From assembly GCA_964473525.1 (NCBI GenBank), contig CAYYPK010000018.1:62001-126000 (forward strand): a stretch of 64,000 nucleotides of DNA, read 5' to 3'. The notes beneath the pieces are model-generated. The model saw only the letters and a program-made list of their open reading frames with translations. It made no database searches and was not told the origin of the DNA. Both the position numbers and the translations under genes were made by a program. This stretch comes from GCA-2687025 sp964473525 (GTDB taxonomy: Bacteria > Poribacteria > WGA-4E > GCA-2687025). How positions within the stretch are numbered: the stretch's first letter is position 1; every line of letters starts with the position of its first letter. Below are positions 18,873 to 27,868 of this stretch, in pieces.

Positions 18873-19934
18873 CTAGACAACGACGCGGCTGCCGCCGGAC
18901 AGCAGAGCGGCCTCGTACACGCGCATCACACGCAACGCGAAGTCCAGGGAACCATCCTCCACCTGTTCGCCCCCGAGAACGCAGTCGCAGAAGTAGCGGA
19001 GTTCATCGTAGAAGCCCTGCGTGAAGAGCGCCTTATTCTCCAGCGTGGCGAGGCTGTTCTGTGGCTCCCATACGGTCGTGCCGTGGTCCATTCCGTCTGG
19101 GGCGTAGCTCGCCGTGCGTCCGTAGCTGAACGGGATACCGCGATGCCACGACACCCGCGCGCAATTCTCGATGGTGACGTGGCCGCCGTCGCCGTAGACT
19201 GTGTACCTCTCGAACGGAAGGCGCCCGCCGTCGGCGAGGTGGAAGTTACCAACCGCCCCGTTGGCGTATTCCAGGACGCATACGCCTCCGCCGTTTCGAC
19301 TGCGATGCACGGTGACTGCTTCGACATCGCCTCCCACGGCGAGCATGAAGGAGAGGGGGTGGCATCCGTTGGCGAGCCAGTTCACGTATTCGCCACGCTC
19401 AAGCACACCGTCGCCGTCTTCTGGGATGCTCATCGGGTACTCCGCCAGCAGGGACCTCAGCTTCCCGAATTCCTCGCCGTACATGATTTCCCGCGTCTTG
19501 CGCGTGGCCGGCATGAACGCCTTCTTGAAGCCTACGACGACGACACGGTCGCCGCGCTGCTTCTCGATCTCCTCGACCTGGCTGGCCCTCATCGCGGGTG
19601 GCTTCTCGAGCCACACGTGCAATCCGGCGTCGAGCGCCTGGCACGCAAGCTCGGGATGCAACTGCGGAGACACGGAGATGAGAACGGCGTCCAAGTCGCC
19701 GTCGCGATACATGTCGGCCGTCGAGGAGTAGACGCGGGTGACGCCGTACTGCGCTGCCGTGACGCGCGCGCGGCCGTCGTCGATGTCGCAGACCGCGTCG
19801 AGGGACACGGGCAAGTAGGTCAGAGCGGGAAGGACATTCCGGTACGCATGCGAGCCCACGCCGACGACCCCAATGCGCAGGCGCCGTTCCGCCTCGCGTT
19901 GGTATTGCATCGCCGAAGCAGGGGCAGGAGTCAT
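18873..19934 (-). CDS. Gfo/Idh/MocA-family oxidoreductase
   Basis: The 353-residue NAD(P)-dependent dehydrogenase has its Rossmann motif GVVGVGSHAYRNVLPAL near residue 22. The family motif EKP occurs in LHVWLEKPPAMRASQVEEIE, where the Lys is catalytic. A C-terminal alpha/beta substrate domain includes GCHPLSFMLAVGGDVEAV. Members oxidise sugars, inositols or their derivatives. Its ATG (19934) overlaps the stop of the upstream TIM-barrel isomerase gene (ATGA), so the two are translationally coupled and likely act in sequence on one sugar. The substrate is unknown. Confidence 0.9.
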   Translation of the reverse strand: MTPAPASAMQYQREAERRLRIGVVGVGSHAYRNVLPALTYLPVSLDAVCDIDDGRARVTAAQYGVTRVYSSTADMYRDGDLDAVLISVSPQLHPELACQALDAGLHVWLEKPPAMRASQVEEIEKQRGDRVVVVGFKKAFMPATRKTREIMYGEEFGKLRSLLAEYPMSIPEDGDGVLERGEYVNWLANGCHPLSFMLAVGGDVEAVTVHRSRNGGGVCVLEYANGAVGNFHLADGGRLPFERYTVYGDGGHVTIENCARVSWHRGIPFSYGRTASYAPDGMDHGTTVWEPQNSLATLENKALFTQGFYDELRYFCDCVLGGEQVEDGSLDFALRVMRVYEAALLSGGSRVVV

Positions 19935-20797
19935 GGTTTCGCCGCCACGTCACGGGCGAAGGCGATGTCCCGCGCGACGATCTCTGCGTAGTCGTAGCCG
20001 GGCTTCGCCGCTCCGTGCGACGGATTCAGGCAGATCACGGGGCTGACGCGGTCTGTCGCGACCTGACGCGTGATGTTCGCAACCGGCCACGACGCGTCCT
20101 CCAGCGATGTTCGCCACTTCAGCTCCGACGAGCCTGACTCAGACTGCCCGCCCTTCAGGTGGTAGTAGCCGATGATGTCGCGGAGCGATTCGTACACGTT
20201 CATCGTTGGGTAAGTTCCCATCTGCCACAGGTTCTGCACGTCCCACGTCAAGCACACGTCCGGTCTGTCGAGGGCGTCGAAGAACCACAGGATTTCGTCT
20301 GGAGTCGACAGGATGCATCCACCTACCTCGTTCTCCACGGTCACGGCGAATCCGGCGGATTGGAGGCGGTCAACCGCTTCCCGGTAGAGAGGGACCAGCC
20401 ACGGATGTGCGTCCGTGATGTAGGCGCCGATGTGCGCGTGCCCCGACCGGGCGGACGTGCGGGCCGCCAGAAGCCGCACGAGCGTGGGATTCAGCTCCTG
20501 CGCGACGGCGATCAGGTCGCCTAACGAGTCGACGAACCGAGAGCGGAACTCCGCCTCGCCCAACTCGACCTCCGCGAAGAAGTACCCGGTCGACAGGCAG
20601 TGCGTCGTCAGACCCCGCACCTCGAGGAGCCCGGCGGCGCGCTTCGCCTCGTCGCGCGTCAGGTCGGCGACGCCCTTGCCGAATATCTGGTCCTTGAGGT
20701 CGACGTCCGCGAGGCCCCACGCGACGTGCTGGTCAAGCGCCGCCTCGAAGTCGGCGCCCGCCATGGAGTTGAGGATCGTAATGCGAGGTGTGTGCAT
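19931..20797 (-). CDS. TIM-barrel sugar phosphate isomerase/epimerase
   Basis: The protein is 288 residues from ATG 20797; a TTG fifteen bases upstream is also possible but weaker. It has the xylose-isomerase-like TIM barrel (AP_endonuc_2 family): GLTTHCLSTGYFF, VTVENEVGGCILSTPDEILWFFDALD, LTWDVQNLWQMG and GYYHLKGGQSES. The Glu, Asp and His at these strand ends are the usual divalent-metal ligands. It probably isomerises a sugar or keto-inositol together with the Gfo/Idh enzyme whose start overlaps its stop. Confidence 0.85.
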   Translation of the reverse strand: MHTPRITILNSMAGADFEAALDQHVAWGLADVDLKDQIFGKGVADLTRDEAKRAAGLLEVRGLTTHCLSTGYFFAEVELGEAEFRSRFVDSLGDLIAVAQELNPTLVRLLAARTSARSGHAHIGAYITDAHPWLVPLYREAVDRLQSAGFAVTVENEVGGCILSTPDEILWFFDALDRPDVCLTWDVQNLWQMGTYPTMNVYESLRDIIGYYHLKGGQSESGSSELKWRTSLEDASWPVANITRQVATDRVSPVICLNPSHGAAKPGYDYAEIVARDIAFARDVAAKP

Positions 20798-20820
20798 CGG
20801 CTTTGCGTCCAAGTAGGCGG

Positions 20821-21120
20821 CTACGTACCGTCGTCCTGGAGCGTCCGAGCGAGGTTCCGCGCCCCGTGCAGCACGCGGACGACCTCGATGCCGCTCTCAG
20901 AGGGTCGGTAGAAGATGACGTACGGCGGAACGGCGAAGCGCCGGAGATCTGGCGCGTAGCCGGATGTACGGCCGAGGCCGGGGAAGTCTGCTAGCCGGGG
21001 GAAACGCTCTCGTAGGGCAGAAAGCACACGACCCGCTGCTTCGACATCGTCGCGCGCGATGGTCTCCCAGATGTCGTCTAGGTCGGCTTGCGCGTCGGGT
21101 GCGATGCTATAGCGGGGCAC
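20821..21120 (-). CDS. ParE/RelE-type toxin
   Basis: The 99-residue protein is a typical length for ParE toxins. It begins RYSIAPDAQADLDDIWETIARDD and contains PRLADFPGLGRTSGYAPDLRRF and PYVIFYRPSESGIEVVRVLHGARN, which are the family's conserved segments. ParE members usually poison DNA gyrase; RelE members cleave mRNA. The start is a GTG at 21120 that overlaps the antitoxin stop by one base (TAGTG), so toxin is made only after antitoxin. Confidence 0.85.
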   Translation of the reverse strand: MPRYSIAPDAQADLDDIWETIARDDVEAAGRVLSALRERFPRLADFPGLGRTSGYAPDLRRFAVPPYVIFYRPSESGIEVVRVLHGARNLARTLQDDGT

Positions 21121-21422
21121 TACCCCGTTCGCGCCTTCTTGTGGTCGGCAATCCGTTCACGACCTCTGGCTTCGATGTCGTCGAAGAACGCGTCGAGCTC
21201 GCCTTCGCTCTGGACGGCGATCCCCTCGCCCCGGTCGAGCTGGTCAACGCCCTTCCGAAGCTCCGCCGCTACCGCCGCCTTGGGCATCATGAGCTCGTGG
21301 TCGTATTCCTCATCGAAGACGCGGAGGGCCTCGGCGACGGCCGCTCCTGCGTCGCCGTATTTCCCTGAGTCGACCAGGCGCTTGACGATATTCTCTTGCT
21401 CTGGCGCGAGCTTTATGTCCAT
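21120..21422 (-). CDS. ParD-type antitoxin
   Basis: This 100-residue protein starts at ATG 21422 (MDIKLAPEQENIVKRLVDSG). The N-terminal 45 residues fit a ribbon-helix-helix DNA-binding domain (LAPEQENIVKRLVDSGKYGDAGAAVAEALRVF), typical of ParD/CC2985-family antitoxins. The C-terminal part (QSEGELDAFFDDIEARGRER) would wrap the toxin. It forms a two-gene operon with the ParE-like toxin and probably represses itself. An upstream in-frame start at 21503 lacks homology. Confidence 0.82.
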   Translation of the reverse strand: MDIKLAPEQENIVKRLVDSGKYGDAGAAVAEALRVFDEEYDHELMMPKAAVAAELRKGVDQLDRGEGIAVQSEGELDAFFDDIEARGRERIADHKKARTG

Positions 21423-21564
21423 CAGATCTGCTCCTGCCGAGTTCAGGATGGCGCGCCGGGGGCGAACTGTCAACACAGTCCGAAACGCGCCAGACGTCAG
21501 CACGGGATGCGCCTGGGGCCACCGGCTGTCCGATCGTGCGGCGAGACGTCAGCGGAACACCCCA

Positions 21565-23319
21565 TCACCCCTTCATTCCCGTTAGTGTAACGCCCTGGAT
21601 AAAGTACCGCTGCGCGAAGAAGAAGATCACGACGACCGGCAGCGTCATGACCGCTGACGCCGCCATGAGCATGCCGTACTCCGTCGCGTGCATCGACTGG
21701 AACAGTTGTAGCCCGAGGGACAGTGTCATCTTGCTCTCGCTGCTCACGTAGATGAGCGGCCCCAGGAAGTCGTTCCACGCGCCCATGAACTGGAAGATGG
21801 CGATGGCGGCGAGCGCGGGCTTCACGAGCGGCAGCATGATCCGCCAGTAGATGCCGAGGAAGCCACAGCCGTCGATTTTCGCCGCCTCCTCCAGATCGCG
21901 TGGTATCCCAAGCAGGAACTGGCGCAACAGGAAGATGTAGAACGCGCTCCCGAAGAGCGAGTTGATCCACAGCGGGTGGATCGTGTCGTACAGACCTAAC
22001 TTCCGCATGATCATGAATACGGGGATCATCGTGACCTGCCCGGGTAGCATCATCGTGCTGAGCAGGAGCATGAACACGTAGTCTCGACCCGGCCACGCGA
22101 GCCGGGCGAACGCGTAGGCTACCAGGGAGCAGGAGAACAGTTGCGCCGCGATGTTCAGCGCCGTGACGAGGACCGTGTTGCGCACGAACAGCCAGAACTT
22201 GATGAAGGTCGCGGCCTCGGCGTAGTTGCGGATGAATTTGCGGAACACCGCGCGCGGGTAGCTCGACGGGCGCAACGTGAGCGTGACGTCGACGCGTCGT
22301 TCATTGCCCGAAGCGGGCGTCCCGTCCACGGGGGCCAGCTCGATGTTGTCCCTCTCGTGCACGTCACGCTGGCCGTGAACCTGTAGCGTCACTTCCTGCC
22401 ACAGGTAGTTCTCCAACACGATGGGCTCGTCGGTCCTGTACGTCGTGTCGCCGAGCGTAACCTCCGCGCTGAACGTGTGGTACGACTCGTCGCCGCGTAT
22501 GGGTACGGTGATGGCGCGGATCTCGGACGCGGGCGTCGGCGACGTAAACACCGTGCTGATGTACGCCGCGTACTGCTTCCGAGGGGCGTCGCGGTAGTCC
22601 GTCCATATCTCCGTGGCAGCGCGGGACTCGTCCGTGACGGGCACCAGACGCGCGTCGCTACGGCTGGACGTCCAGCGCACGTCTCCCACCGCCTGCTCGA
22701 TGCGCGACATCGCCTGTACCGTAGGCGATCCGAGACGGATGGCCCGGTACAGCAGTTGCGATCCCGCCGCGACCTTGTCCTCCGTCACCGATGACGTAAG
22801 TTCCGCCTGGATGCGGTTGATCGGCTCTGACCAGAGGGTGTCGGGCTTCTCTTGCAGGATGCGCGCCCACAGGTCGCGCGTAATGTGTCGGCGCAAGTCG
22901 TTCCGCTGCGCATCAGGAGTCTCGTTGCGCACGAGGATGGGCTGCGCAGCGTCCCACAAGATGGGTTCGAGGCGCTCCCTGAGGAACCGCCACGACGTCT
23001 CGTCCATGCCTTCGGGGCGGTCGAAGTCGCCCGAGTCAGCATCCGCGACGTAGGGCGTCCGATCCACGTAGTACGGCAGGCGTGGTATGAGCCTGTCGAA
23101 CCAGTTCGTCGGGTCGGCGAATATCTCGCGATCCCACTTCAGGCTGGTGGCTACGAGCCACAGGAACGGCAGCGCGAAGACGAACGCCCCGGCGACGAGC
23201 GCGGCGTACAGACCAGCGCGTTCCGCGACACGCCCTCGGACATCAATGCCCAAGAGGGGCCGGGGCGGCGGCGTGGACGTTGGGTCCGAGCCAGCGGGCT
23301 CGGGAGCGCTATCGGCCAA
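21565..23319 (-). CDS. MalG-like sugar ABC permease with large extracytoplasmic insertion
   Basis: The protein is 584 residues, about twice the normal length of a MalG-type permease (about 280). Helix 1 lies near residues 37-57 (LYAALVAGAFVFALPFLWLVATSLK). Residues about 65-370 form an insertion between helices 1 and 2, ending in a beta-rich region (HTFSAEVTLGDTTYRTDEPI). The remaining helices carry the EAA loop EEAAKIDGCGFLGIYWRIMLPL. The only plausible start is a TTG at 23319, 3 bases after the stop of the upstream binding-protein/permease fusion, with AGGCGAG nearby. The insertion could dock substrate or binding protein. No ATPase gene is adjacent, so a shared MsmX/UgpC-like ATPase elsewhere is implied. 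Confidence 0.85.
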   Translation of the reverse strand: MADSAPEPAGSDPTSTPPPRPLLGIDVRGRVAERAGLYAALVAGAFVFALPFLWLVATSLKWDREIFADPTNWFDRLIPRLPYYVDRTPYVADADSGDFDRPEGMDETSWRFLRERLEPILWDAAQPILVRNETPDAQRNDLRRHITRDLWARILQEKPDTLWSEPINRIQAELTSSVTEDKVAAGSQLLYRAIRLGSPTVQAMSRIEQAVGDVRWTSSRSDARLVPVTDESRAATEIWTDYRDAPRKQYAAYISTVFTSPTPASEIRAITVPIRGDESYHTFSAEVTLGDTTYRTDEPIVLENYLWQEVTLQVHGQRDVHERDNIELAPVDGTPASGNERRVDVTLTLRPSSYPRAVFRKFIRNYAEAATFIKFWLFVRNTVLVTALNIAAQLFSCSLVAYAFARLAWPGRDYVFMLLLSTMMLPGQVTMIPVFMIMRKLGLYDTIHPLWINSLFGSAFYIFLLRQFLLGIPRDLEEAAKIDGCGFLGIYWRIMLPLVKPALAAIAIFQFMGAWNDFLGPLIYVSSESKMTLSLGLQLFQSMHATEYGMLMAASAVMTLPVVVIFFFAQRYFIQGVTLTGMKG

Positions 23320-23322
23320 TGA

Positions 23323-25806
23323 CTAAGACTCGCCTGACTCGTAGTGGACCCATCGCGGGGCCAGCTTGAACTGTATGAGCGTCAGAACCAGGACGATGCC
23401 GAACAGGATCCACGCCATCGCGGAGGCGTAGCCCATGCGGAAGTACTGGAAGGCGCTGTTGAACAGGTAGTAAACGTAGAACAGCGTGGCATCCACCGGC
23501 CCGCCCTGCGTCATGATGTACGCCTGCGTGAATATCTGGAACGTCCCGATGACGCCCATGATGAGGTTGAAGAAGATGTAGGGACTCAGCATCGGCAGCG
23601 TCACGTGCACGAAGCGGGAGACGCGTCCCGCCCCGTCGATCTCGGCCGCCTCGTAGAGATGCTTCGGGATGCCCTTGAGGCCAGCCAGCCAGATGATCAT
23701 GCTGGACCCGGCGCTCCACAGGCCCATGAGGATGATCGCCGGCTTCGCCAGACGCTCCTCTTGCAGCCAGAACAGACCGTCTGCTCCGATCGCCGTCGCG
23801 AGCTTGGTGAGGAGAGGTTCCAGACCGGTGAACCGCAGGGCGGAATTCAGCAAGCCGCTCTCGGGGTTGAACACCCAGATCCACAGCACGCTGCTGGCGA
23901 CCACCGGGACGATCGCGGGCAGATAGAAGATCGTACGGTAGACGGCGATGCCCTTTACCTCGGTGTTCAGGAGCATGGCCAGACCAAGACCTACCGCCAT
24001 GCCCAACGGAACGCCAAGGACCATGAACGCCGTGTTGCCCAGCGACTTCCAAAACACAGGGTCGCGTGTGAGCAGATCCGCGTAGTTCTTGAAGCCGACG
24101 AACTTCGCGGGGTGGAGCACGTCGTATTCCGTCACGCTTAGCAGGATGGACGCGAGGATCGGCCCCGCCGTAAAAGCCAGGAAGCCGATGATCCACGGCA
24201 TCGCGCATACGTAGCCAGCGATGCCCTCGCGCACCGCGTCGGGTCGCCACGTGCGCACGCGGTTACGCTGCGCCCTGCTGATGGCCAGCGCGGAGACTAT
24301 CCCCACAATCGCCAGCAACGCAGGCACGGCGACGACCCAGCGCATCCTTCCGTACGATCTATCCTCGTAGATCCGGTCCAGTTCCTTCTGCACCTCGCCG
24401 GCGCCGATAGCGAGCGCCTCCTCGGGCGTGTACTGGTTGTACGTGGCGCGTTCGAGAGCGCGGCGGTGTTCGTCCCAGAGAAGCTGGCCGACGGGCGTTA
24501 CCGGGCGGAACCGGCTAAACGGCATCAGGTCGACGCACATCTTGTAGTAGCGTTTGTAGTTCGCGGGTAGGTCCGCGTTGGCGTCCACGAAGTCTTGCCG
24601 CACGCGGTCGTTGATGCGGCGGTTCGCGTTGATCTCCGGGACGTAGAGGCGTCCGCGGGCGCGGTTGTATCGCTGGCGCACGCGGTTGTCGAGGAGCGTC
24701 GCCTCCTCGCTGACCATCCACCGGATGAACTCCCACGCTACCTCTGGATTCGGCGCCCCCTTGGGGATCGCCCACGAGAATCCGCCCGACCACGTCACGG
24801 GCTCGTCCGCGAGCGCGGCGGGACGTGGCGCCGGCGCCGCGCCCCAGTTAAGACCCGGTTTGTACCGGGCGATGTTCCCCATCTCCCCGTTGCCGTTGAT
24901 CTTCATGGCGACGGTGCCGTTGAGGAACGGGTCCAGCACGCCCGACTGGAAGGTCGAGATGAAGCTCTCAGCGGCGGCGCGGCCGCCAAGAGCGTCGTAA
25001 ACGTCCGTCATGTACGTCAGGGCTTCGGCGATTCTGGGGTCGTCGAGCGTGCAGGTGCGCCCGTCAGTACTCATGAACTGGCCGTTGTTCTGCCAGCCGT
25101 AGAGATAGAGCCAACTGTTGCCGTAGTTGGGGATGAAGCCGACACGGATGAGATTGCCGGCCGCGTCCCACTTGGACAACGCGACGGCGTACTCCTTCAA
25201 CTCCGCCCACGTACGCGGGGGCACGGCCTCGCCGGCGGCGTCCACGTAGCCAGCGGCGATCAGCAGGTCTTTGTTGTAGAACAGGACGCGGTCGTCGGTG
25301 CTGTTGGGTATGGCGTACACCTTGCCCTCGTACGCCGCCTCCATCCAGCAAGCTCTATAGAACTCCTCCTCGCGCACGGTCCAGGGGTCGCTGGGGCTCT
25401 GTGCGGCGAGGAAGTCGTCGAGAGGGATGAAGGCCTCCCGGGCCGCCCAGCCGCCCACCGAGAAGCGGTCCTGGTTGATGACGTCGGGAGGGGCGTCCGC
25501 CGCGATCGCGGTCATGAGCCGTTGCGGGTTCATGCGCCCGCCCTGCACGGACTTCACGACCTCTACGGGGCCATACTGCTCGACTCTCTCTGGGTCCGCG
25601 TTCCACCGCCGCTCGAACTCCGTCATCGCGGCGATGCGCCCTAGCTGCGATTCGCCCTCGCCGAGCCCCCACACGATGAGTCGCACTTTCTCCTTCGGGA
25701 GATCGGTCGCGTTGTCTTCGGGCGTGGCGTCGGCGCTGCCCTGCGCCCACAGACACGTGGGCAGGCATAGCAAGGCGGCGAGCAACACTCTGGACAGCGG
25801 GGTCAT
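23323..25806 (-). CDS. fusion of sugar-binding protein and MalF-like ABC permease
   Basis: A single 827-residue frame encodes two proteins that are normally separate. A signal peptide (VLLAALLCLPTCLWA) is followed by a family 1 extracellular solute-binding protein (about 40-480): EVVKSVQGGRMNPQRLMTAI, LFYNKDLLIAAGYVDAAG and FSWAIPKGAPNPEVAWEFI. A transmembrane helix near 500 (WVVAVPALLAIVGIVSALAI) leads into a MalF-type permease (about 530-827): PWIIGFLAFTAGPILASILL, then the EAA loop EAAEIDGAGRVSRFVHVTLP. The binding protein would thus be tethered to the translocation pore. It forms an operon with the MalG-like permease downstream. Neither half shows a broken motif. Confidence 0.88.
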   Translation of the reverse strand: MTPLSRVLLAALLCLPTCLWAQGSADATPEDNATDLPKEKVRLIVWGLGEGESQLGRIAAMTEFERRWNADPERVEQYGPVEVVKSVQGGRMNPQRLMTAIAADAPPDVINQDRFSVGGWAAREAFIPLDDFLAAQSPSDPWTVREEEFYRACWMEAAYEGKVYAIPNSTDDRVLFYNKDLLIAAGYVDAAGEAVPPRTWAELKEYAVALSKWDAAGNLIRVGFIPNYGNSWLYLYGWQNNGQFMSTDGRTCTLDDPRIAEALTYMTDVYDALGGRAAAESFISTFQSGVLDPFLNGTVAMKINGNGEMGNIARYKPGLNWGAAPAPRPAALADEPVTWSGGFSWAIPKGAPNPEVAWEFIRWMVSEEATLLDNRVRQRYNRARGRLYVPEINANRRINDRVRQDFVDANADLPANYKRYYKMCVDLMPFSRFRPVTPVGQLLWDEHRRALERATYNQYTPEEALAIGAGEVQKELDRIYEDRSYGRMRWVVAVPALLAIVGIVSALAISRAQRNRVRTWRPDAVREGIAGYVCAMPWIIGFLAFTAGPILASILLSVTEYDVLHPAKFVGFKNYADLLTRDPVFWKSLGNTAFMVLGVPLGMAVGLGLAMLLNTEVKGIAVYRTIFYLPAIVPVVASSVLWIWVFNPESGLLNSALRFTGLEPLLTKLATAIGADGLFWLQEERLAKPAIILMGLWSAGSSMIIWLAGLKGIPKHLYEAAEIDGAGRVSRFVHVTLPMLSPYIFFNLIMGVIGTFQIFTQAYIMTQGGPVDATLFYVYYLFNSAFQYFRMGYASAMAWILFGIVLVLTLIQFKLAPRWVHYESGES

Positions 25807-25933
25807 GCGCGGTCAGTCCACGGCGCGTGGGGAGACGAGGCGTGGTGAGGAATCTAGCACCCGCTCCCCCAGACGGTCAACGATGCCGTAGACACACCGC
25901 CCTTCCCGAAGCATCGCGCGGCGCAGACGTGTC

Positions 25934-25960
25934 AAGGGCCCCGCCCAAGCGAGGCCCTTT
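25934..25960 (-). terminator. hairpin after small membrane-protein gene
   Basis: The arms AAGGGCC (25934-25940) and GGCCCTT (25953-25959) form a 7-bp stem with a 12-base loop. It lies 29 bases downstream of the minus-strand gene ending at 25989. The T-run is short, so it would be a weak intrinsic terminator. Confidence 0.45.
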
Positions 25961-25988
25961 CACGAAATCAGTGAGTCCGAAGCTGGCG

Positions 25989-26246
25989 TCACGAGGGTCC
26001 AGCCTTCTTGGCGATGTCCATCTTGTACCCGGCGATGAGACCGACGAGTTCCGTCACCCCGAACGCGACGAGGAACGCCGTCCAGAAGTCCGGATGAACG
26101 AACGTGTTGAACATCCCCGGGGAGTCGCCCACGGCGATCGTGCCCGCGAGGATTGCAATGGCCGATGCGGGAACCGTAGTCAGCACAAGCGCGAGGGCCA
26201 TGCTGGCTAGCGGGGCGGATTTCTGGTCCTGGGGTTGTGTAGCCAT
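25989..26246 (-). CDS. small two-helix membrane protein
   Basis: The product is 85 residues from ATG 26246, chosen because AGGAG stands 7 bases upstream. Two hydrophobic segments are present: SMALALVLTTVPASAIAILAG and DFWTAFLVAFGVTELVGLIAG. Short polar ends (MATQPQDQKSAP and YKMDIAKKAGPS) suggest both termini are cytoplasmic. No family recognised. It stands alone between convergent or divergent neighbours and is followed by a hairpin. Confidence 0.65.
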   Translation of the reverse strand: MATQPQDQKSAPLASMALALVLTTVPASAIAILAGTIAVGDSPGMFNTFVHPDFWTAFLVAFGVTELVGLIAGYKMDIAKKAGPS

Positions 26247-26440
26247 ATCAGGCTCCTTCCAGAGATCCGGCAACGTCTCATTTGCTCAAGTGATAGCCTG
26301 GTACCGCCGTATCGGAAGGCCGAACAGGGGGAGCTTCAGGCGTGCGAAGGCGGGGCAGGCCGAGGGAAATCGCGCGGGCGTCAGGCACGACTTGTGGGGC
26401 CGTCGAGGGCGGCCACCCACGCGAGATGTCGGTCCTGCCC

Positions 26441-26980
26441 CTACGCCTGAGAGCCGGGGTCAACGTCCACCTCATCCTCCACAAGGCTGACGGCGATGAG
26501 AAAGCCACGCGCGCGCTCGGTGAGGGGGTAGCGGTTCACGGCCGCCCAGAACGCGGCGGAGTGGTTCGGGTGGATGAGATGCGCTAGCTCGTGGACAATG
26601 ACGTAGTCTAGAACCCAGTCCGGGTAGCGGCGTAGGCGGTCGCTCAGGCGAATCGTGCCGTGGGCGGGGGTGCAACTGCCAAACCGGTGGTTCTGGTTCG
26701 TCACGTACCGGACGGACTCGAACCGCAACTCGCCGTCGAAGTATTCGCGGTTCAGGTGCCGCGCGCGTCTTGCTAGGTCGTCGTCGGGGGCGTGCTGCTT
26801 GCGCGCCCGCTTCTTCGTCAGCCGCGCGGTCAGCTTATCGATGATCTCCTGAAGCTCATGCTCGCGGATGTTCGCGGGCGCCCGTATCTCAACGACGTCG
26901 CCGTCCCACTTGGCGGCGACGGTCTTCTTGCGACGGGCGCTCCGTATCACGCGAATCTCGGGGCTGGCGCCGTTTGCCAT
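26441..26980 (-). CDS. YgjP-like M48 metallopeptidase (DUF45)
   Basis: The 179-residue protein carries the zinc site HELAHLIHPNHSAAFW: HExxH plus a downstream His, preceded by DWVLDYVIVHE. This is the YgjP/DUF45 (WLM-like) family of soluble metal-dependent hydrolases. The upstream segments RYVTNQNHRFGSCTPAHGTIRLS are also conserved in the family (SxxxRWGSC-like). Members often neighbour restriction or repair genes, but no such link is evident here. The length is slightly short of the usual 220-240 residues because the N-terminal region is reduced. Confidence 0.82.
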   Translation of the reverse strand: MANGASPEIRVIRSARRKKTVAAKWDGDVVEIRAPANIREHELQEIIDKLTARLTKKRARKQHAPDDDLARRARHLNREYFDGELRFESVRYVTNQNHRFGSCTPAHGTIRLSDRLRRYPDWVLDYVIVHELAHLIHPNHSAAFWAAVNRYPLTERARGFLIAVSLVEDEVDVDPGSQA

Positions 26981-27103
26981 GTGCGATCGTCTCTGGCGCG
27001 GGTGAGTATGCAGTCGTCGGCCCTCTCGCCGTCTTGCGAGGGCATGGCCGAACCCTTAGAGTATACGGGTCGCGCCGGAAGACCGGAAGACAGGGAGCGT
27101 GCA

Positions 27104-27850
27104 ATGGTTGGCAAGCGGACGGCGACAGTAGTCGTGGGCGTTCTGGCCATCGGTTTCGCGGTCTCCGCGGCCGTCGCCGTGGAGATACACTACGAAGAGA
27201 ACTTCGACGGCCTCGACGCAGGCGACGCCGACGGACAGGGCGGTTGGGCGGTGGGAGCGCCAGCGAACCAGGCCTCTACGATTATCACGGCGGACGAGAA
27301 CCGCGAAGGCCCCGGCAAGGCGATGGAGGTCAGCGCAAATCAGGAAGTCATCCGCGAATTCGACCCGCACATATCCAGCGGCGTGCATTTCCTCTCGGTC
27401 TGGCTCAAGTTCGCGAACGTCGATGCCTCGAACACGCTACACATCTACATGGGTGACGAAGTGCGCGAGTGGAACGCGGGTCCCGTGATTCGCATCGGGT
27501 CGCAGTCTGGCGGCGGCTTCGATCAGGTCGGCGTACACGACGGAGGGGCCGCGCAGCCGGTCGCGCCTATCCTCGAGGGCGAGTGGCAGCACATCTTCGA
27601 GGTCATGGACGTGGACAACCACACGTACGATGTCTACGTAGACGACGAATTAGTCGCCGACGGGTTCGCATGGCGCAACCCCGCTACCCACAAGTCGCTC
27701 GGCTGGCTCATGCTCGGATTTGATGGCGGGGTCGACCTCATCGGCTACTACGACGACATCGTGTTCGGCGAAGGGGACGAGCTGCCGTTGTCCGTCGATG
27801 CGGGCCACAAGCTTGCGACGACCTGGGCAGATGTAAAGAGCGCGCGCTAG
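27104..27850 (+). CDS. secreted LamG/concanavalin-like protein
   Basis: The protein is 248 residues from ATG 27104, which has GGGAG upstream. A signal peptide (TATVVVGVLAIGFAVSAAVAV) precedes one beta-jelly-roll domain: IHYEENFDGLDAGDADGQGGW, FLSVWLKFANVDASNTLHIY, QHIFEVMDVDNHTYDVYVDD and VDLIGYYDDIVFGEGDEL. The pattern is that of LamG/concanavalin A-like lectin-glucanase folds, which bind carbohydrate or act as glycan lyases. No catalytic residues can be assigned with confidence. Inferred to be exported. Confidence 0.75.
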   Translation: MVGKRTATVVVGVLAIGFAVSAAVAVEIHYEENFDGLDAGDADGQGGWAVGAPANQASTIITADENREGPGKAMEVSANQEVIREFDPHISSGVHFLSVWLKFANVDASNTLHIYMGDEVREWNAGPVIRIGSQSGGGFDQVGVHDGGAAQPVAPILEGEWQHIFEVMDVDNHTYDVYVDDELVADGFAWRNPATHKSLGWLMLGFDGGVDLIGYYDDIVFGEGDELPLSVDAGHKLATTWADVKSAR

Positions 27851-27868
27851 CTGCTGTTAGGAGGGGAT

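Noticed and set aside
24595..25644. 349-residue open frame on the plus strand
   Set aside because: It is antisense to the binding-protein half of the transporter fusion and shows no recognisable features.
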